Part shown: piece by piece, positions 42,285 through 52,199 of the stretch
Position numbering within the stretch: position 1 is the first letter of the stretch
Layout: every line of letters begins with the position of its first letter
From: JAZKID01 sp965247525
GTDB taxonomy: Bacteria; Pseudomonadota; Alphaproteobacteria; Rhizobiales; UBA4765
Assembly: GCA_965247525.1 (NCBI GenBank)
Contig: OZ252015.1
Location: forward strand, 248,001 to 312,000
Reading direction: 5' to 3'
DNA length: 64,000 bases
Position numbers and translations under genes: made by a program
Notes under the pieces: generated by a model
The model's input: the letters and a program-made list of their open reading frames with translations, nothing else
Told to the model about the DNA's origin: nothing
Databases searched by the model: none

Positions 42285-43942
42285 CAGCCCTCAAGCAAGT
42301 GAATTTCGACCCAAGGCTTCTTGCCCCATTCCTGCTCGACCGCGCCGCGCACCGAACGCATTAATGCATCGCGCAGCGTTTCGAAATTGCGTTTTTTAGG
42401 CTTTGGCAGGCTTTTAAATGTGTTGGTCAGCGCATCTTCGACAATGTCCAGCATATCATCACCGGACAGGCCAAACTTTGGCACGCCTGTCAGCGCAATG
42501 TCAGGGTCTGATGCCATTTCACCGTCGCGCGTGACAATCACGCCAAGGCTGACAATTCCAGCCTGCAACAGACGGCGCCGTTCAGCCACAGTCGTGTCTT
42601 CATGCGGCAGTAAAAGTTTGCCATCTTTCAGCAACAGGCCTGACGGAATATCATCGACAACTTTCAACGGTCCGGGGCACAACCGCACCATTTGCCCATC
42701 TTCGATGATCTGAATGTCTTTAATGCCAAGCTTGCGGCCAAGTTCGGCATGTTTTTGCAGGTGATATGGCTCGCCATGCACCGGTATCAAGGCCTTTGGT
42801 TTCACAACGTTGTAAAGCTCGGTGATTTCTTCAACACGCGGATGACCCGAGACGTGAACAAGATCATCCTGATCGGTAATGATTTTTACGCCTTGACGCA
42901 CAAGACCGTTGACGACACGGCCGACAGGCTTTTCATTGCCCGGAATTGTCCGTGAGGAGAAAATAACCAGATCGTCCGCTGCGAACGTCACCTGCTGGTG
43001 GTCACGCCGCGACGCGCGGGCAATTGCTGAGCGCATTTCACCCTGACTTCCCGTCATGATGCAGACGATCTTACCACGCGGCAACTGGCCATACATGTCC
43101 ATATCGAGAAAGGCCGGCACATCGTGCAGATAGCCACATTCACGCGCAACTTGTGTGTTGCGCAGCAAGGAACGTCCAAACAAGACAACGCTGCGGTTCG
43201 ATGCCTTTGCAGCCAGTGCGATCGAATGGATGCGCGCGATGTTGGACGCGAACAACGTCACGGCAACGCGGTTTTTGGCTTTTGAGATAATGCGCGTAAG
43301 ATTGACTGCAACTTCCGCTTCCGATGGCGAACGGCCTTCGCGCGGTGCGTTCGTGCTGTCGCCAATCAGCGCATCAACGCCGTCTTTTGAAAAAGCGGCA
43401 AACGCATTGAGGTCGGTAATGTCGCCAAGTGGCGGCGTGTTGTCGATTTTCCAGTCACCCGTATGAATGACACGGCCCGCGTCTGTTTCAATACCCAGCG
43501 CCTGACTTTCTGGAATGGAATGCGCAACGGGCAGAAATGTCAATTTGAAGGGTCCGGCTTCGAATTTGCCGCCGCTTTCAATAATCGTAATGTCCGGGAG
43601 ATCTTTGCCATCTTCACCCGCTTTTGCCGCCAAAAGACCAGCTGTGAACTTTGTTGCAAAGATTTTGCATTTGAGCTGCGGCCACAGATCGAGCACCGCA
43701 CCGATATGGTCTTCATGGCCATGCGTCAGCACCAGCGCTTGCAGTGATTTATGATCGTCTGCGATAAAACGGATATCTGGCAGAATCAGTTCAATACCGG
43801 GAGAGGCAGCATCGGCAAAAGTCATGCCGCAATCGACCATCAGCCATTGCATCGCACCAGGGCGCCCTATGCCATAGAGGCCAAGATTCATCCCGATTTC
43901 GCCAACACCGCCAAGCGGTGCAAAAAACATTTGTTTTGACAT
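42284..43942 (-). CDS. rnj: Ribonuclease J
   Basis: A beta-CASP metallo-beta-lactamase ribonuclease with 5'-exonuclease and endonuclease activity, used for rRNA end maturation and mRNA decay in alphaproteobacteria. The 552 residues include the zinc motif HGHEDHIG (74-81), further ligands at HTGDWKID and the beta-CASP segment (VSGHPRVEEI, IPVHGEPYHL), then a C-terminal domain. Flanked by birA and the epimerase in the conserved order. Confidence 0.94.
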   Translation of the reverse strand: MSKQMFFAPLGGVGEIGMNLGLYGIGRPGAMQWLMVDCGMTFADAASPGIELILPDIRFIADDHKSLQALVLTHGHEDHIGAVLDLWPQLKCKIFATKFTAGLLAAKAGEDGKDLPDITIIESGGKFEAGPFKLTFLPVAHSIPESQALGIETDAGRVIHTGDWKIDNTPPLGDITDLNAFAAFSKDGVDALIGDSTNAPREGRSPSEAEVAVNLTRIISKAKNRVAVTLFASNIARIHSIALAAKASNRSVVLFGRSLLRNTQVARECGYLHDVPAFLDMDMYGQLPRGKIVCIMTGSQGEMRSAIARASRRDHQQVTFAADDLVIFSSRTIPGNEKPVGRVVNGLVRQGVKIITDQDDLVHVSGHPRVEEITELYNVVKPKALIPVHGEPYHLQKHAELGRKLGIKDIQIIEDGQMVRLCPGPLKVVDDIPSGLLLKDGKLLLPHEDTTVAERRRLLQAGIVSLGVIVTRDGEMASDPDIALTGVPKFGLSGDDMLDIVEDALTNTFKSLPKPKKRNFETLRDALMRSVRGAVEQEWGKKPWVEIHLLEG

Positions 43943-44685
43943 TACACCGCTTTCGCAGGTGATTGCGGCAGCATCACGTCGCCAGCAAGAACGCGCAGCA
44001 AACCGTCAGGCGTGCTGAGCAGCAAAGCGCCGTCAAGATCGATGCTTTCAAAAATACCGTGGACGATATTGGAGGCATCGGTTTTGACCGACATGATGGT
44101 GCCCTTGGGCAAAGCATGCGCCAGCCATTCGCTACGGATCGATGCAAAGTTTTTGCCTTTGTCCCACAAAGCCAGCATGGTTTCAAAATTTTTCATCAGC
44201 ATGTCCGTTACACTTTCCAAGTTCAACTGTGGGTGGTTCTCTTTTAATGCTGTTGCCGGATAAGGCAAATCTTTCGGGAAATGGCTGATATTTACGCCCC
44301 AGCCAATGGCCACATAGGAATGGCCTGAAATGCGCCGTGACTCAAGCAAAAGTCCGGCAAGTTTGGCTTTTCCCTCAAGAAGATCGTTCGGCCATTTCAG
44401 AAAAAACGGCGATTGCGGTGCAAGTGCCTTGAGTGCCACAGCCAATGCTGCGCCCGCCACGAAGCCCAGCTGGGGTAAAAGCGGCGCTGGCGCTGGCTCT
44501 TTCAACCCGCAGGACAAATAAAGATTGCCTGCAGGTGAGCGCCATACTCGCCCTGCACGGCCACGCCCCGCCGTCTGGCTTACGGTAGTGATGTAAATAT
44601 GATCGATATTCAAATCAGGTAGTTTTCGAAAAACGTCTTCATTTGTCGAGTCAGTCGTGTCCAGCCTGATGATTTCAGGCGGCAT
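43942..44685 (-). CDS. birA: Biotin--[acetyl-CoA-carboxylase] ligase
   Basis: Attaches biotin to carboxylase carrier domains. 247 residues from ATG 44685. The catalytic region shows GRGRAGRVWRSPAGNLYLS, the KWPNDLL motif and GWGVNI. There is no N-terminal winged-helix domain, so it is the monofunctional, non-repressor form. Thirteen bp downstream of nuoN. Confidence 0.93.
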   Translation of the reverse strand: MPPEIIRLDTTDSTNEDVFRKLPDLNIDHIYITTVSQTAGRGRAGRVWRSPAGNLYLSCGLKEPAPAPLLPQLGFVAGAALAVALKALAPQSPFFLKWPNDLLEGKAKLAGLLLESRRISGHSYVAIGWGVNISHFPKDLPYPATALKENHPQLNLESVTDMLMKNFETMLALWDKGKNFASIRSEWLAHALPKGTIMSVKTDASNIVHGIFESIDLDGALLLSTPDGLLRVLAGDVMLPQSPAKAV

Positions 44686-44698
44686 CAGCTGGTCCGCA

Positions 44699-46156
44699 TC
44701 AAAAAAGCGCGTGTGCCGCCTGTGCGGCTGCATTCACAAGCGCAGACGGCATCAGCACAAAAAGAAGCACAAAAGCACCGCTGAGATAAAGAATATATTT
44801 CTGCTCAAATGCAACGGGTGCAAACGCCTCAACCGGCTCATCGAAATACATCAGCTTGACGAGGCGCAGATAATAAAATGCGCCAACAACGCTGGTGACG
44901 ACGCCAATAACCGCCAGAACAAACAGGCCGGCTTTAACGGCCGCCATGAACACAAAATATTTTGCGAAAAAGCCTGCCAATGGCGGAATTCCGGCCAATG
45001 AAAACAGAAGCATAGCAAAGAGAAACGCCGTCATGGGCTGCGTGCGTGCAAGACCGCACAGGTCGCTGATGCGCTCGATCTGCGTGCCATCGCTGCGGCG
45101 CATGCTGAGCACCATGGCAAAAGCACCTAATGTCATCACGCTATAGACCAGCATGTAAATCACCACGCCGCGCACGCCTTCTTCATTGCCGCCTGCAAGG
45201 CCAAGAAGCATGTAGCCCATATGGCCGATTGAAGAATAGGCGAGCAGACGCTTGATATTTTGCTGACCAATTGCGGCAAATGCACCAAGCGCCATTGAGG
45301 CAATCGAAATAAAAGCAATGATTTGCATCCATGCCGGGGCGATGGGGCCGAGCGCAGTAAAAAGCACGCGCACCAGCATGGCAGTGGCGGCAATTTTTGG
45401 AGCGCTTGCAATGAATGCGACGACGGGCGTTGGCGCGCCTTCATACACGTCTGGCGCCCACATGTGGAATGGAACCGCCGACAATTTGAAAGCAATTCCG
45501 GCAAGTAAAAACACAAGACCAAACACCACGCCTGTTGGCAATGCGCCTGTGCCGATGGTTGCGGCAATTGCCGTATAATCGATTTGACCTGTGTAGCCGT
45601 AGATCAATGAAATTCCATAAAGCAGCATGCCAGACGACAGCGCGCCGAGCACAAAATATTTCAGGCCGGCTTCGGTTGATTTCAAATGGTCGCGCTGGAT
45701 GCTTGCAAGCACATAAATGCTAAGCGATTGCAATTCGAGACCCAGATACAGCGTGATAAAATCATGCGCCGAGATCATGACGCCCATGCCAACGGCACAA
45801 AGCAAGATAAGAACGGTATATTCGTAGCGGCGCTCGTTTGTTGTCACAAGCGCTTCATTGTGAAAAAAACGCGGGGCCAAACACAGCGCGAATGCCGCCG
45901 CGCCAAAGCATGCAAGTTTCATAAACAGGGCGAAATCATCAAATATGAAGCTGCCCGCAAAAGTGGCGCGCGCCGCGCCCCAGCCTGTCATGACAACCGA
46001 CGCGGCGGCTATTAACAAAAAACCAATGCCGAGTTTTTCGATAAAGCCGATCGCTTTATCGCCAGCCACTGCGCCGACAAGCAGACAAATGATCGCGCCG
46101 CCTGCCAGAATGAGTTCAGGCGCAAGAACAGTCCAGTTTGCAAACATCTGTTCCAT
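44699..46156 (-). CDS. nuoN: NADH-quinone oxidoreductase subunit N
   Basis: One of three antiporter-like proton-pumping subunits of complex I. The 485-residue protein has about 14 membrane helices and the conserved lysine and glutamate segments of the family (around FKLSAVPFHMWAPDVYEGAP and NIKRLLAYSSIGHMGY). The start overlaps the nuoM stop (TAATG). Last nuo gene of the operon. Confidence 0.96.
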   Translation of the reverse strand: MEQMFANWTVLAPELILAGGAIICLLVGAVAGDKAIGFIEKLGIGFLLIAAASVVMTGWGAARATFAGSFIFDDFALFMKLACFGAAAFALCLAPRFFHNEALVTTNERRYEYTVLILLCAVGMGVMISAHDFITLYLGLELQSLSIYVLASIQRDHLKSTEAGLKYFVLGALSSGMLLYGISLIYGYTGQIDYTAIAATIGTGALPTGVVFGLVFLLAGIAFKLSAVPFHMWAPDVYEGAPTPVVAFIASAPKIAATAMLVRVLFTALGPIAPAWMQIIAFISIASMALGAFAAIGQQNIKRLLAYSSIGHMGYMLLGLAGGNEEGVRGVVIYMLVYSVMTLGAFAMVLSMRRSDGTQIERISDLCGLARTQPMTAFLFAMLLFSLAGIPPLAGFFAKYFVFMAAVKAGLFVLAVIGVVTSVVGAFYYLRLVKLMYFDEPVEAFAPVAFEQKYILYLSGAFVLLFVLMPSALVNAAAQAAHALF

Positions 46157-47673
46157 TATCGACCTGCCAGTTGCGGAACGTGAGCGATGGCCTGCTTCAC
46201 ATTTCCAAGGAGCGCGCCGACCGCGCTTTGCGTGACATCAAAAACGGCGCTTGGATAAATTCCGTAAAAAACAACCAGCAAGGCAAGAGGCACAAGAATG
46301 ACGGCTTCGCGGCGGTCAATGTCGAGCATGTTCATCAGGCTTTGCTTTTCAAGCTTGCCGAAAATAATACGGCGATAGAGCCAGAGCGCATAACAGGCCG
46401 ACAAAATAACGCCCATGGTCGCAAAAAAAGCAGCCCAGCTGCTGGCTTTATAAGATGCCAGAAGCGTCAGAAATTCGCCGACGAAACCGGATGTGCCTGG
46501 CAGACCGACATTGGCCATGGTGAACAACATGAACAGAACCGCATAAAACGGCATGCGATGGACGAGACCGCCATAGGCCGAAATCTCACGCGTATGAAGC
46601 CTGTCATAAATGACGCCCACGCACAAAAACAGCGCGGCAGAGACAAGACCATGCGACAACATCTGGAACAATGCGCCTTGAATGCCCTGCTCCGTCAGCG
46701 TGAAAATGCCGAGTGTCACAAAACCCATATGCGCGACCGACGAATACGCAATCAGCTTTTTGATATCTTCCTGCATCAGCGCCACGAGCGACGTGTAAAT
46801 AATTGCAATACACGACAATGCAAAAATCATCGGCGCGAAATAGATGCTGGCGTCTGGAAACATCGGCAATGAAAAGCGCAGGAAACCGTAGCCGCCCATT
46901 TTCAGAAGGATGCCCGCAAGAATGACCGAGCCTGCCGTCGGCGCTTCAACGTGGGCATCCGGCAACCAGGTATGCACCGGCCACATCGGCATTTTCACGG
47001 CAAAGGACGCAAAAAACGCAAGGAAAAGCCATGTCTGCACATGAACATCAAAGTGAAACGCCATCAAAGCTGGAATTTCAGTGGTGCCCGCAACGCTGTA
47101 CATGTAAATCAGCGCGATCAGCATCAGCACCGAGCCGAGCAGCGTAAATAGGAAGAATTTGAAACTGGCATAGACACGCCGCGCGCCGCCCCAGACACCG
47201 ATAATCAGAAACATCGGGATAAGCCCGCCTTCAAAGAAGACATAAAAAAGCACGATGTCGAGCGCCGTAAAAACGCCGAGCATCAGCGTTTCTAAAAGAA
47301 GAAACGCAATCATATATTCCTGCACGCGCTTTGTGATCGATGACCAGGACGCAAGAATGCAAAAAGGCATCAGAAAAGCTGTCAGCACGACGAACAGCAC
47401 GGAAATGCCGTCGACGCCAAGCTTGTAACTCATCATCCCGCCAAACCATGGCTCATTTTCCGTAAACTGAAATGAGGGATTGCCGGGTTCGAACTTCCAC
47501 CACATGAAAAATGTAACGCCAAGCGTGATGAGTGTCGTCCATAACGCGATTTGCCGCGCATTGCGCGCGCCGGTTTCATCATCGGCCTTGCCGCGCAAAA
47601 ACCACGACAACACAATCAGCGCGACACCGACGAGCGGTAAAAATGTGATTGTTGAGAGAATGGGCCAGTTCAT
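46156..47673 (-). CDS. nuoM: NADH-quinone oxidoreductase subunit M
   Basis: An antiporter-like membrane subunit of complex I. 505 residues from ATG 47673, two bases after the nuoL stop. The signature segments KMPMWPVHTWLPDAHVEAPT and DIKKLIAYSSVAHMGFV are intact, as is the GGLIPMFLIIGVWGG region. A frame to 47703 reaches into nuoL and is less likely. Confidence 0.96.
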   Translation of the reverse strand: MNWPILSTITFLPLVGVALIVLSWFLRGKADDETGARNARQIALWTTLITLGVTFFMWWKFEPGNPSFQFTENEPWFGGMMSYKLGVDGISVLFVVLTAFLMPFCILASWSSITKRVQEYMIAFLLLETLMLGVFTALDIVLFYVFFEGGLIPMFLIIGVWGGARRVYASFKFFLFTLLGSVLMLIALIYMYSVAGTTEIPALMAFHFDVHVQTWLFLAFFASFAVKMPMWPVHTWLPDAHVEAPTAGSVILAGILLKMGGYGFLRFSLPMFPDASIYFAPMIFALSCIAIIYTSLVALMQEDIKKLIAYSSVAHMGFVTLGIFTLTEQGIQGALFQMLSHGLVSAALFLCVGVIYDRLHTREISAYGGLVHRMPFYAVLFMLFTMANVGLPGTSGFVGEFLTLLASYKASSWAAFFATMGVILSACYALWLYRRIIFGKLEKQSLMNMLDIDRREAVILVPLALLVVFYGIYPSAVFDVTQSAVGALLGNVKQAIAHVPQLAGR

Positions 47674-47675
47674 GA

Positions 47676-49712
47676 TCAGAGGCCCTTCGCGAACAGATAC
47701 CATGTAATCAGCGCGGATACACCGATAAGCATGGCAAAAGCGTAATGATAGACATAGCCGGTCTGAAGTTTAACGGTGCCGCGTGTAACGTCGAGCACGC
47801 GCGCTGAAAGCCCGTCCGCGCCAAATCCGTCAATTACTGCGCCATCGCCTTTTTTCCATAGAAAATAGCCAAGCCATTTTGCAGAGCGAACGAATATGAG
47901 GCCGTAAAGCTCGTCAAAATACCATTTGTTGAGCAGAAATTTGTAAATGAGTTCATGGCTGCGCGCGAGGCGTGCCGGAAGGTCTGGCCGGCGCACGTAA
48001 AAAAACCATGCCAACGCAAATCCCAGCAGCATCGCAACAGCAGGGCTATACGCGACCAGCTCGGGGGTGTGGTGCATGTTTTCCAGAAGTTCAATGCTCT
48101 GCTTTGTTGTTCCAGAATTGCCGCTTTGATAAAAAAGACTCTCACGGAAGAAATGAAGTGCGCCTTCAGGATCTGCAAATGCGTGGTGAAAAACAAAACC
48201 GGCAAACAGCGCGCCAAGGCTGAGAAGGATGAGCGGCACCGTCATGACTTTTGGGCTTTCGTGAATGTGCTCGCGTGTCTGGTTGTCCATGCGCTCCTGC
48301 CCATGAAAAACAACAAAAACCAAGCGCCATGAATAAAATGAGGTCATGAAAGCGACGAGAACAAGCACGGCCGCAGCCGCACCCGTAAACATGCCGTTTG
48401 AGGCATAGGCAGATTCGATGATTGCGTCTTTTGAAAAATAACCAGACAGCAGCGGAAAACCTGTCAGAGCCAACGTGCCGATCATCATCATCGCATAGGT
48501 CAACGGAATATATTTGCGTAAACCGCCCATGCGGCGAATGTCCTGCTCATTCGAAACCGCATGAATAACCGACCCTGCGCCCAAAAACAGCAGGGCTTTA
48601 AAAAAAGCGTGGGTAAAGAGATGGAAGACTCCAACCGAAAACGCGCCCGCGCCCAAGGCCACAAACATATATCCGAGCTGTGAGCATGTCGAATAGGCGA
48701 TAATGCGTTTGATATCATTCTGGACGAGGCCAACGCTTGCCGCAAAAAGAGCGGTCAATGCGCCCGTAAAGGTTACAAGCGCGAGAGCATCCGGCGCAGC
48801 GGCAAACATGGGCGACAGGCGCGCCACCATGTAGACGCCGGCCGTTACCATTGTCGCCGCATGGATCAAGGCAGAAACGGGCGTCGGGCCTTCCATCGCG
48901 TCTGGCAGCCATGTGTGGAGCAGGAACTGCGCGCTTTTACCCATCGCGCCGACAAACAACAGGCAGCATACAAGCGTTATCGCGTTCACATTCATTCCAA
49001 GGAATGAAACGGTTTTTGCACTGTCCTGCGCGACCGCAAAAAACAGATCGCTGAACGACACCGAACCGTAAATCCAGAATGCCGCAAATATGCCAAGCGC
49101 AAAGCCGAAATCGCCGACGCGGTTGACGACAAAAGCTTTGATTGCCGCAGCATTGGCGCTGGGTTTGTCGAACCAGAAGCCGATGAGGAGGTAAGAGGCA
49201 AGACCAACACCTTCCCAGCCAAAAAACAGCTGGACGAGATTGTCGGCCGTTACGAGCATCAGCATCGCGAAAGTAAATAGCGACAAGTAAGCAAAGAAGC
49301 GCGGGCGGTGCGGATCGTGGCTCATATAGCCAATCGAATACAAGTGAACGAGCGCCGACACTGTCGTAATAACGACGAACATCATCGCTGTCAGCGTATC
49401 GACGCCAAGACCCCAAGATACATTCAGCGCGCCGACATTTATAAAGCGCAAGAGGTGAATTGTCTGCATTCCCTGTTGCTGGAAACCGATCATGATAAAA
49501 GTCGCCCATGACAGCGCCGCACTCACAAAAAGCAGGAAGGTTGTTATCAGCTCTGCTGGCTGATGCGCCAGGCTGGTGTGCTCGTGTTGCGCGTCATCAT
49601 GGTGCGCGGCATGCGCATGCGTGCCTTTCAGAGAGACAAGCGTAAATGCGCCCGCCAGCAAAAAACCTGCAAAGGGAAGAAAAACGATGAGCGGAACGAA
49701 AATCTCCAACAC
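47676..49712 (-). CDS. nuoL: NADH-quinone oxidoreductase subunit L
   Basis: The distal antiporter-like subunit of complex I, with the long lateral helix along the membrane arm. 678 residues, with KSAQFLLHTWLPDAMEGPT, NDIKRIIAYSTCSQLGYMF and a long C-terminal helical extension. A His-rich stretch (HAHAAHHDDAQHEH, about residues 32-45) sits in the first loop, an expansion in this lineage. Confidence 0.96.
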   Translation of the reverse strand: MLEIFVPLIVFLPFAGFLLAGAFTLVSLKGTHAHAAHHDDAQHEHTSLAHQPAELITTFLLFVSAALSWATFIMIGFQQQGMQTIHLLRFINVGALNVSWGLGVDTLTAMMFVVITTVSALVHLYSIGYMSHDPHRPRFFAYLSLFTFAMLMLVTADNLVQLFFGWEGVGLASYLLIGFWFDKPSANAAAIKAFVVNRVGDFGFALGIFAAFWIYGSVSFSDLFFAVAQDSAKTVSFLGMNVNAITLVCCLLFVGAMGKSAQFLLHTWLPDAMEGPTPVSALIHAATMVTAGVYMVARLSPMFAAAPDALALVTFTGALTALFAASVGLVQNDIKRIIAYSTCSQLGYMFVALGAGAFSVGVFHLFTHAFFKALLFLGAGSVIHAVSNEQDIRRMGGLRKYIPLTYAMMMIGTLALTGFPLLSGYFSKDAIIESAYASNGMFTGAAAAVLVLVAFMTSFYSWRLVFVVFHGQERMDNQTREHIHESPKVMTVPLILLSLGALFAGFVFHHAFADPEGALHFFRESLFYQSGNSGTTKQSIELLENMHHTPELVAYSPAVAMLLGFALAWFFYVRRPDLPARLARSHELIYKFLLNKWYFDELYGLIFVRSAKWLGYFLWKKGDGAVIDGFGADGLSARVLDVTRGTVKLQTGYVYHYAFAMLIGVSALITWYLFAKGL

Positions 49713-49714
49713 TG

Positions 49715-50035
49715 TTAACCCCGCATCCTGTTGGCATCTTCGACCTGAATTGAACCGCTGTTGCGGTAAAAGGCGACGAGGATGGCAAGGCCAATAGCAG
49801 CTTCAGCCGCCGCGACAGTTAAAATCAGCATGGCAAAAATCTGCCCCGTAATATTATTCAGGAAACTTGAAAACGCCACCATGTTGATATTGACCGCAAG
49901 CAGCATCAGTTCAATCGACATCAAGATGACAATAATATTTTTACGGTTGAGAAAAATACCGAAAATGCCAAGCGTAAAAAGAACGGCTGCAAGGCTGAGG
50001 TAATGGCTCAGGCCAATTGTTAGAACAGCATCCAT
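49715..50035 (-). CDS. nuoK: NADH-quinone oxidoreductase subunit K
   Basis: A small membrane subunit with three helices. 106 residues, about four longer than usual at the N-terminus, with the family core GLSHYLSLAAVLFTLGIFG, the buried Glu in MSIELMLLAVNIN and the C-terminal AEAAIGLAIL. Its ATG overlaps the nuoJ stop (TGATG). Confidence 0.95.
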   Translation of the reverse strand: MDAVLTIGLSHYLSLAAVLFTLGIFGIFLNRKNIIVILMSIELMLLAVNINMVAFSSFLNNITGQIFAMLILTVAAAEAAIGLAILVAFYRNSGSIQVEDANRMRG

Positions 50036-50679
50036 CAGCTTTGTCCCTTATTGGCAGCCATGTCGATTTCGACCGTATCAATGCCCACGCCGCTTTTAAC
50101 TTGAACAATATCAATGGCACTTTCGCGCGTTCGCGCATTCTGCTGCGAAATATTCTGGCGGCGCACGCCCGATTTATGGCGGAGGGTCAGAACAATTGCG
50201 CCAATCATGGCGACCAGCAAAATCAAACCTGAGAGCTGGAAGGCATGAAAATAGCGTGTGTAAAGCACCATTCCGATTGCGGCGGTATTTGAAAGCGGCG
50301 CAACAGCATTTGAAGTATCAACAGCAAGCGGCGCTTTGATGACCCAGCCGCCAACAACAAGCAAAAGCTCGACCATCAGAACAAGGCCGACAAGCGCGCC
50401 AACAGGCAGGTAATTCAAAAAACCTTCGCGCAGTTTTGCAAAGTCGACGTCGAGCATCATCACGACAAACAGGAAAAGCACGGCAACCGCCCCGACATAG
50501 ACAATCAATAATATCATTGCGAGGAATTCGGCGCCGAGCAGCATGAAAAGGCCAGCCGCGTTGAAAAAGGCCAGAATCAGAAACAGAACCGAGTAGACAG
50601 GATTGCTGGCCGCAATCACCATAATGGCGCTGACAAGCAGCACGGCGGCAAAAAGGTAAAAGAAGAGAGCGGCAATCAT
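50035..50679 (-). CDS. nuoJ: NADH-quinone oxidoreductase subunit J
   Basis: A membrane subunit with five helices next to the quinone-coupling channel. 214 residues, with SNPVYSVLFLILAFFNAAGLF split by a helix break and the YVGAVAVLFLFVVMMLD segment. A hydrophilic C-terminal tail of about 45 residues follows the last helix. Confidence 0.95.
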   Translation of the reverse strand: MIAALFFYLFAAVLLVSAIMVIAASNPVYSVLFLILAFFNAAGLFMLLGAEFLAMILLIVYVGAVAVLFLFVVMMLDVDFAKLREGFLNYLPVGALVGLVLMVELLLVVGGWVIKAPLAVDTSNAVAPLSNTAAIGMVLYTRYFHAFQLSGLILLVAMIGAIVLTLRHKSGVRRQNISQQNARTRESAIDIVQVKSGVGIDTVEIDMAANKGQS

Positions 50680-50685
50680 TTCATG

Positions 50686-51174
50686 TTACCTGTAAGGCGC
50701 TTCTGTCTTGATATTTGCGGCAAGCTGCTGTTCCCAGCGGTCGCCATTCGCAAGGAGACGTTCTTTGTTGTAAAGAAGCTCTTCGCGGGTTTCAGTTGAG
50801 AATTCGAAATTTGGCCCTTCAACAATCGCATCCACAGGACACGCCTCCTGGCAAAGCCCGCAGTAAATACATTTGACCATGTCGATGTCGTAGCGGGTGG
50901 TCCGGCGTGTTCCATCATTGCCACGCGGGCCTGCCTCGATCGTAATCGCCTGTGCCGGGCAAATTGCTTCGCACAGTTTGCACGCGATACAGCGCTCTTC
51001 GCCGTTGGGATAACGGCGCAGCGCATGTTCGCCGCGAAAGCGCGGGCTCAAATGTCCTTTTTCATAGGGATAGTTGATCGTTGCTTTTTTCTTGAAAAAA
51101 TAGCGCAAGCCCAGCCATGACGCTTTTGCAAATTCCGCCAGCAAAAAGGAGCGTAATGTGTAAAGGATTTTCAT
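50686..51174 (-). CDS. nuoI: NADH-quinone oxidoreductase subunit I
   Basis: Carries iron-sulfur clusters N6a and N6b in the peripheral arm. 162 residues with two ferredoxin motifs: Cys62, 65, 68 and 72 (CIACKLCEAICP), and Cys102, 105, 108 and 112 (CIYCGLCQEACP). An N-terminal amphipathic stretch docks on NuoH. Overlaps nuoH by 4 bp. Confidence 0.97.
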   Translation of the reverse strand: MKILYTLRSFLLAEFAKASWLGLRYFFKKKATINYPYEKGHLSPRFRGEHALRRYPNGEERCIACKLCEAICPAQAITIEAGPRGNDGTRRTTRYDIDMVKCIYCGLCQEACPVDAIVEGPNFEFSTETREELLYNKERLLANGDRWEQQLAANIKTEAPYR

Positions 51175-52196
51175 GCGCCTCTCACGAATTGCAGCCAGCT
51201 CGCTGTCAGCACCAACATAACGAGGGATAAGGGAAGAAACACTTTCCAGCCAAGCCGCATGAGTTGGTCATAACGGTAGCGCGGCACAAAAGCTTTGACC
51301 ATCGCAAACATAAAAAACACAAACCAGACTTTCAGCACGAACCAGACGATGCCGGGGATCCAGATAAAAGGAACAATCGGTGCGGGCGGCAACCATCCGC
51401 CCAGAAACAGGATTGTTGTCAGTGCACACATCATCACGATGGCGACATATTCGCCCAGCATGAACAGCAGATAAGGCGTCGCCGAATATTCGACCATGAA
51501 ACCGGCCACAAGTTCAGATTCCGCTTCCGGCAGATCAAAAGGCGGCCGGTTGGTTTCCGCAAGCGCGGAGATAAAAAACACCACGAACATCGGAAACAGC
51601 AATGGATTGATAAAATGCCAGTGCAGCAGGCCATAGGGGCCGCTTTGCGCTTCCACGATATCGCTCAAATTCAGTGAGCCGACCCATAACAACACACAGA
51701 TAAGCACAAATCCGATTGAGACTTCATAGGACACCATCTGCGCCGCAGACCGCAATGCACCGAGAAAGGCATATTTTGAATTTGAGGCCCATCCGCCCAT
51801 TATGACGCCATAAACGCTGAGCGACGAAATGGCGAAGAGATACAAAATTCCGACATTAATGTCAGCGACAACCCAGCCCTTGGCGAACGGGATGACCGCC
51901 CAAGCGGCAAGCGACAAAACGCCGGTAATCAGCGGTGCCAGCAAAAACAGGATGCGATTGGCGCCCGCCGGAATAACAGGCTCTTTCAAAACAAATTTGA
52001 GAAGATCGGCAAAAGACTGAAAAAGCCCAAACGGCCCGACAACATTTGGCCCTTTGCGCAGCTGCACAGCCGCCCAGACCTTACGGTCGAACAGAAGCAG
52101 AAATGCCACAACAATTAACAGGCCAACGAGAACAACAACGCTTTGAAGCGCGATAAGCGCTCCATTCAGCAGCAATTGTGTGAAACCTTCGGCCAT
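51171..52196 (-). CDS. nuoH: NADH-quinone oxidoreductase subunit H
   Basis: The membrane subunit that forms the quinone chamber with NuoB and NuoD. 341 residues and eight helices, with KGPNVVGPFGLFQSFADLLK, GGWASNSKYAFLGALRSAAQMVSYE and the ETNRPPFDLPEAESELVAG loop. Three bp after nuoG. Confidence 0.97.
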   Translation of the reverse strand: MAEGFTQLLLNGALIALQSVVVLVGLLIVVAFLLLFDRKVWAAVQLRKGPNVVGPFGLFQSFADLLKFVLKEPVIPAGANRILFLLAPLITGVLSLAAWAVIPFAKGWVVADINVGILYLFAISSLSVYGVIMGGWASNSKYAFLGALRSAAQMVSYEVSIGFVLICVLLWVGSLNLSDIVEAQSGPYGLLHWHFINPLLFPMFVVFFISALAETNRPPFDLPEAESELVAGFMVEYSATPYLLFMLGEYVAIVMMCALTTILFLGGWLPPAPIVPFIWIPGIVWFVLKVWFVFFMFAMVKAFVPRYRYDQLMRLGWKVFLPLSLVMLVLTASWLQFVRGA

Positions 52197-52199
52197 GCC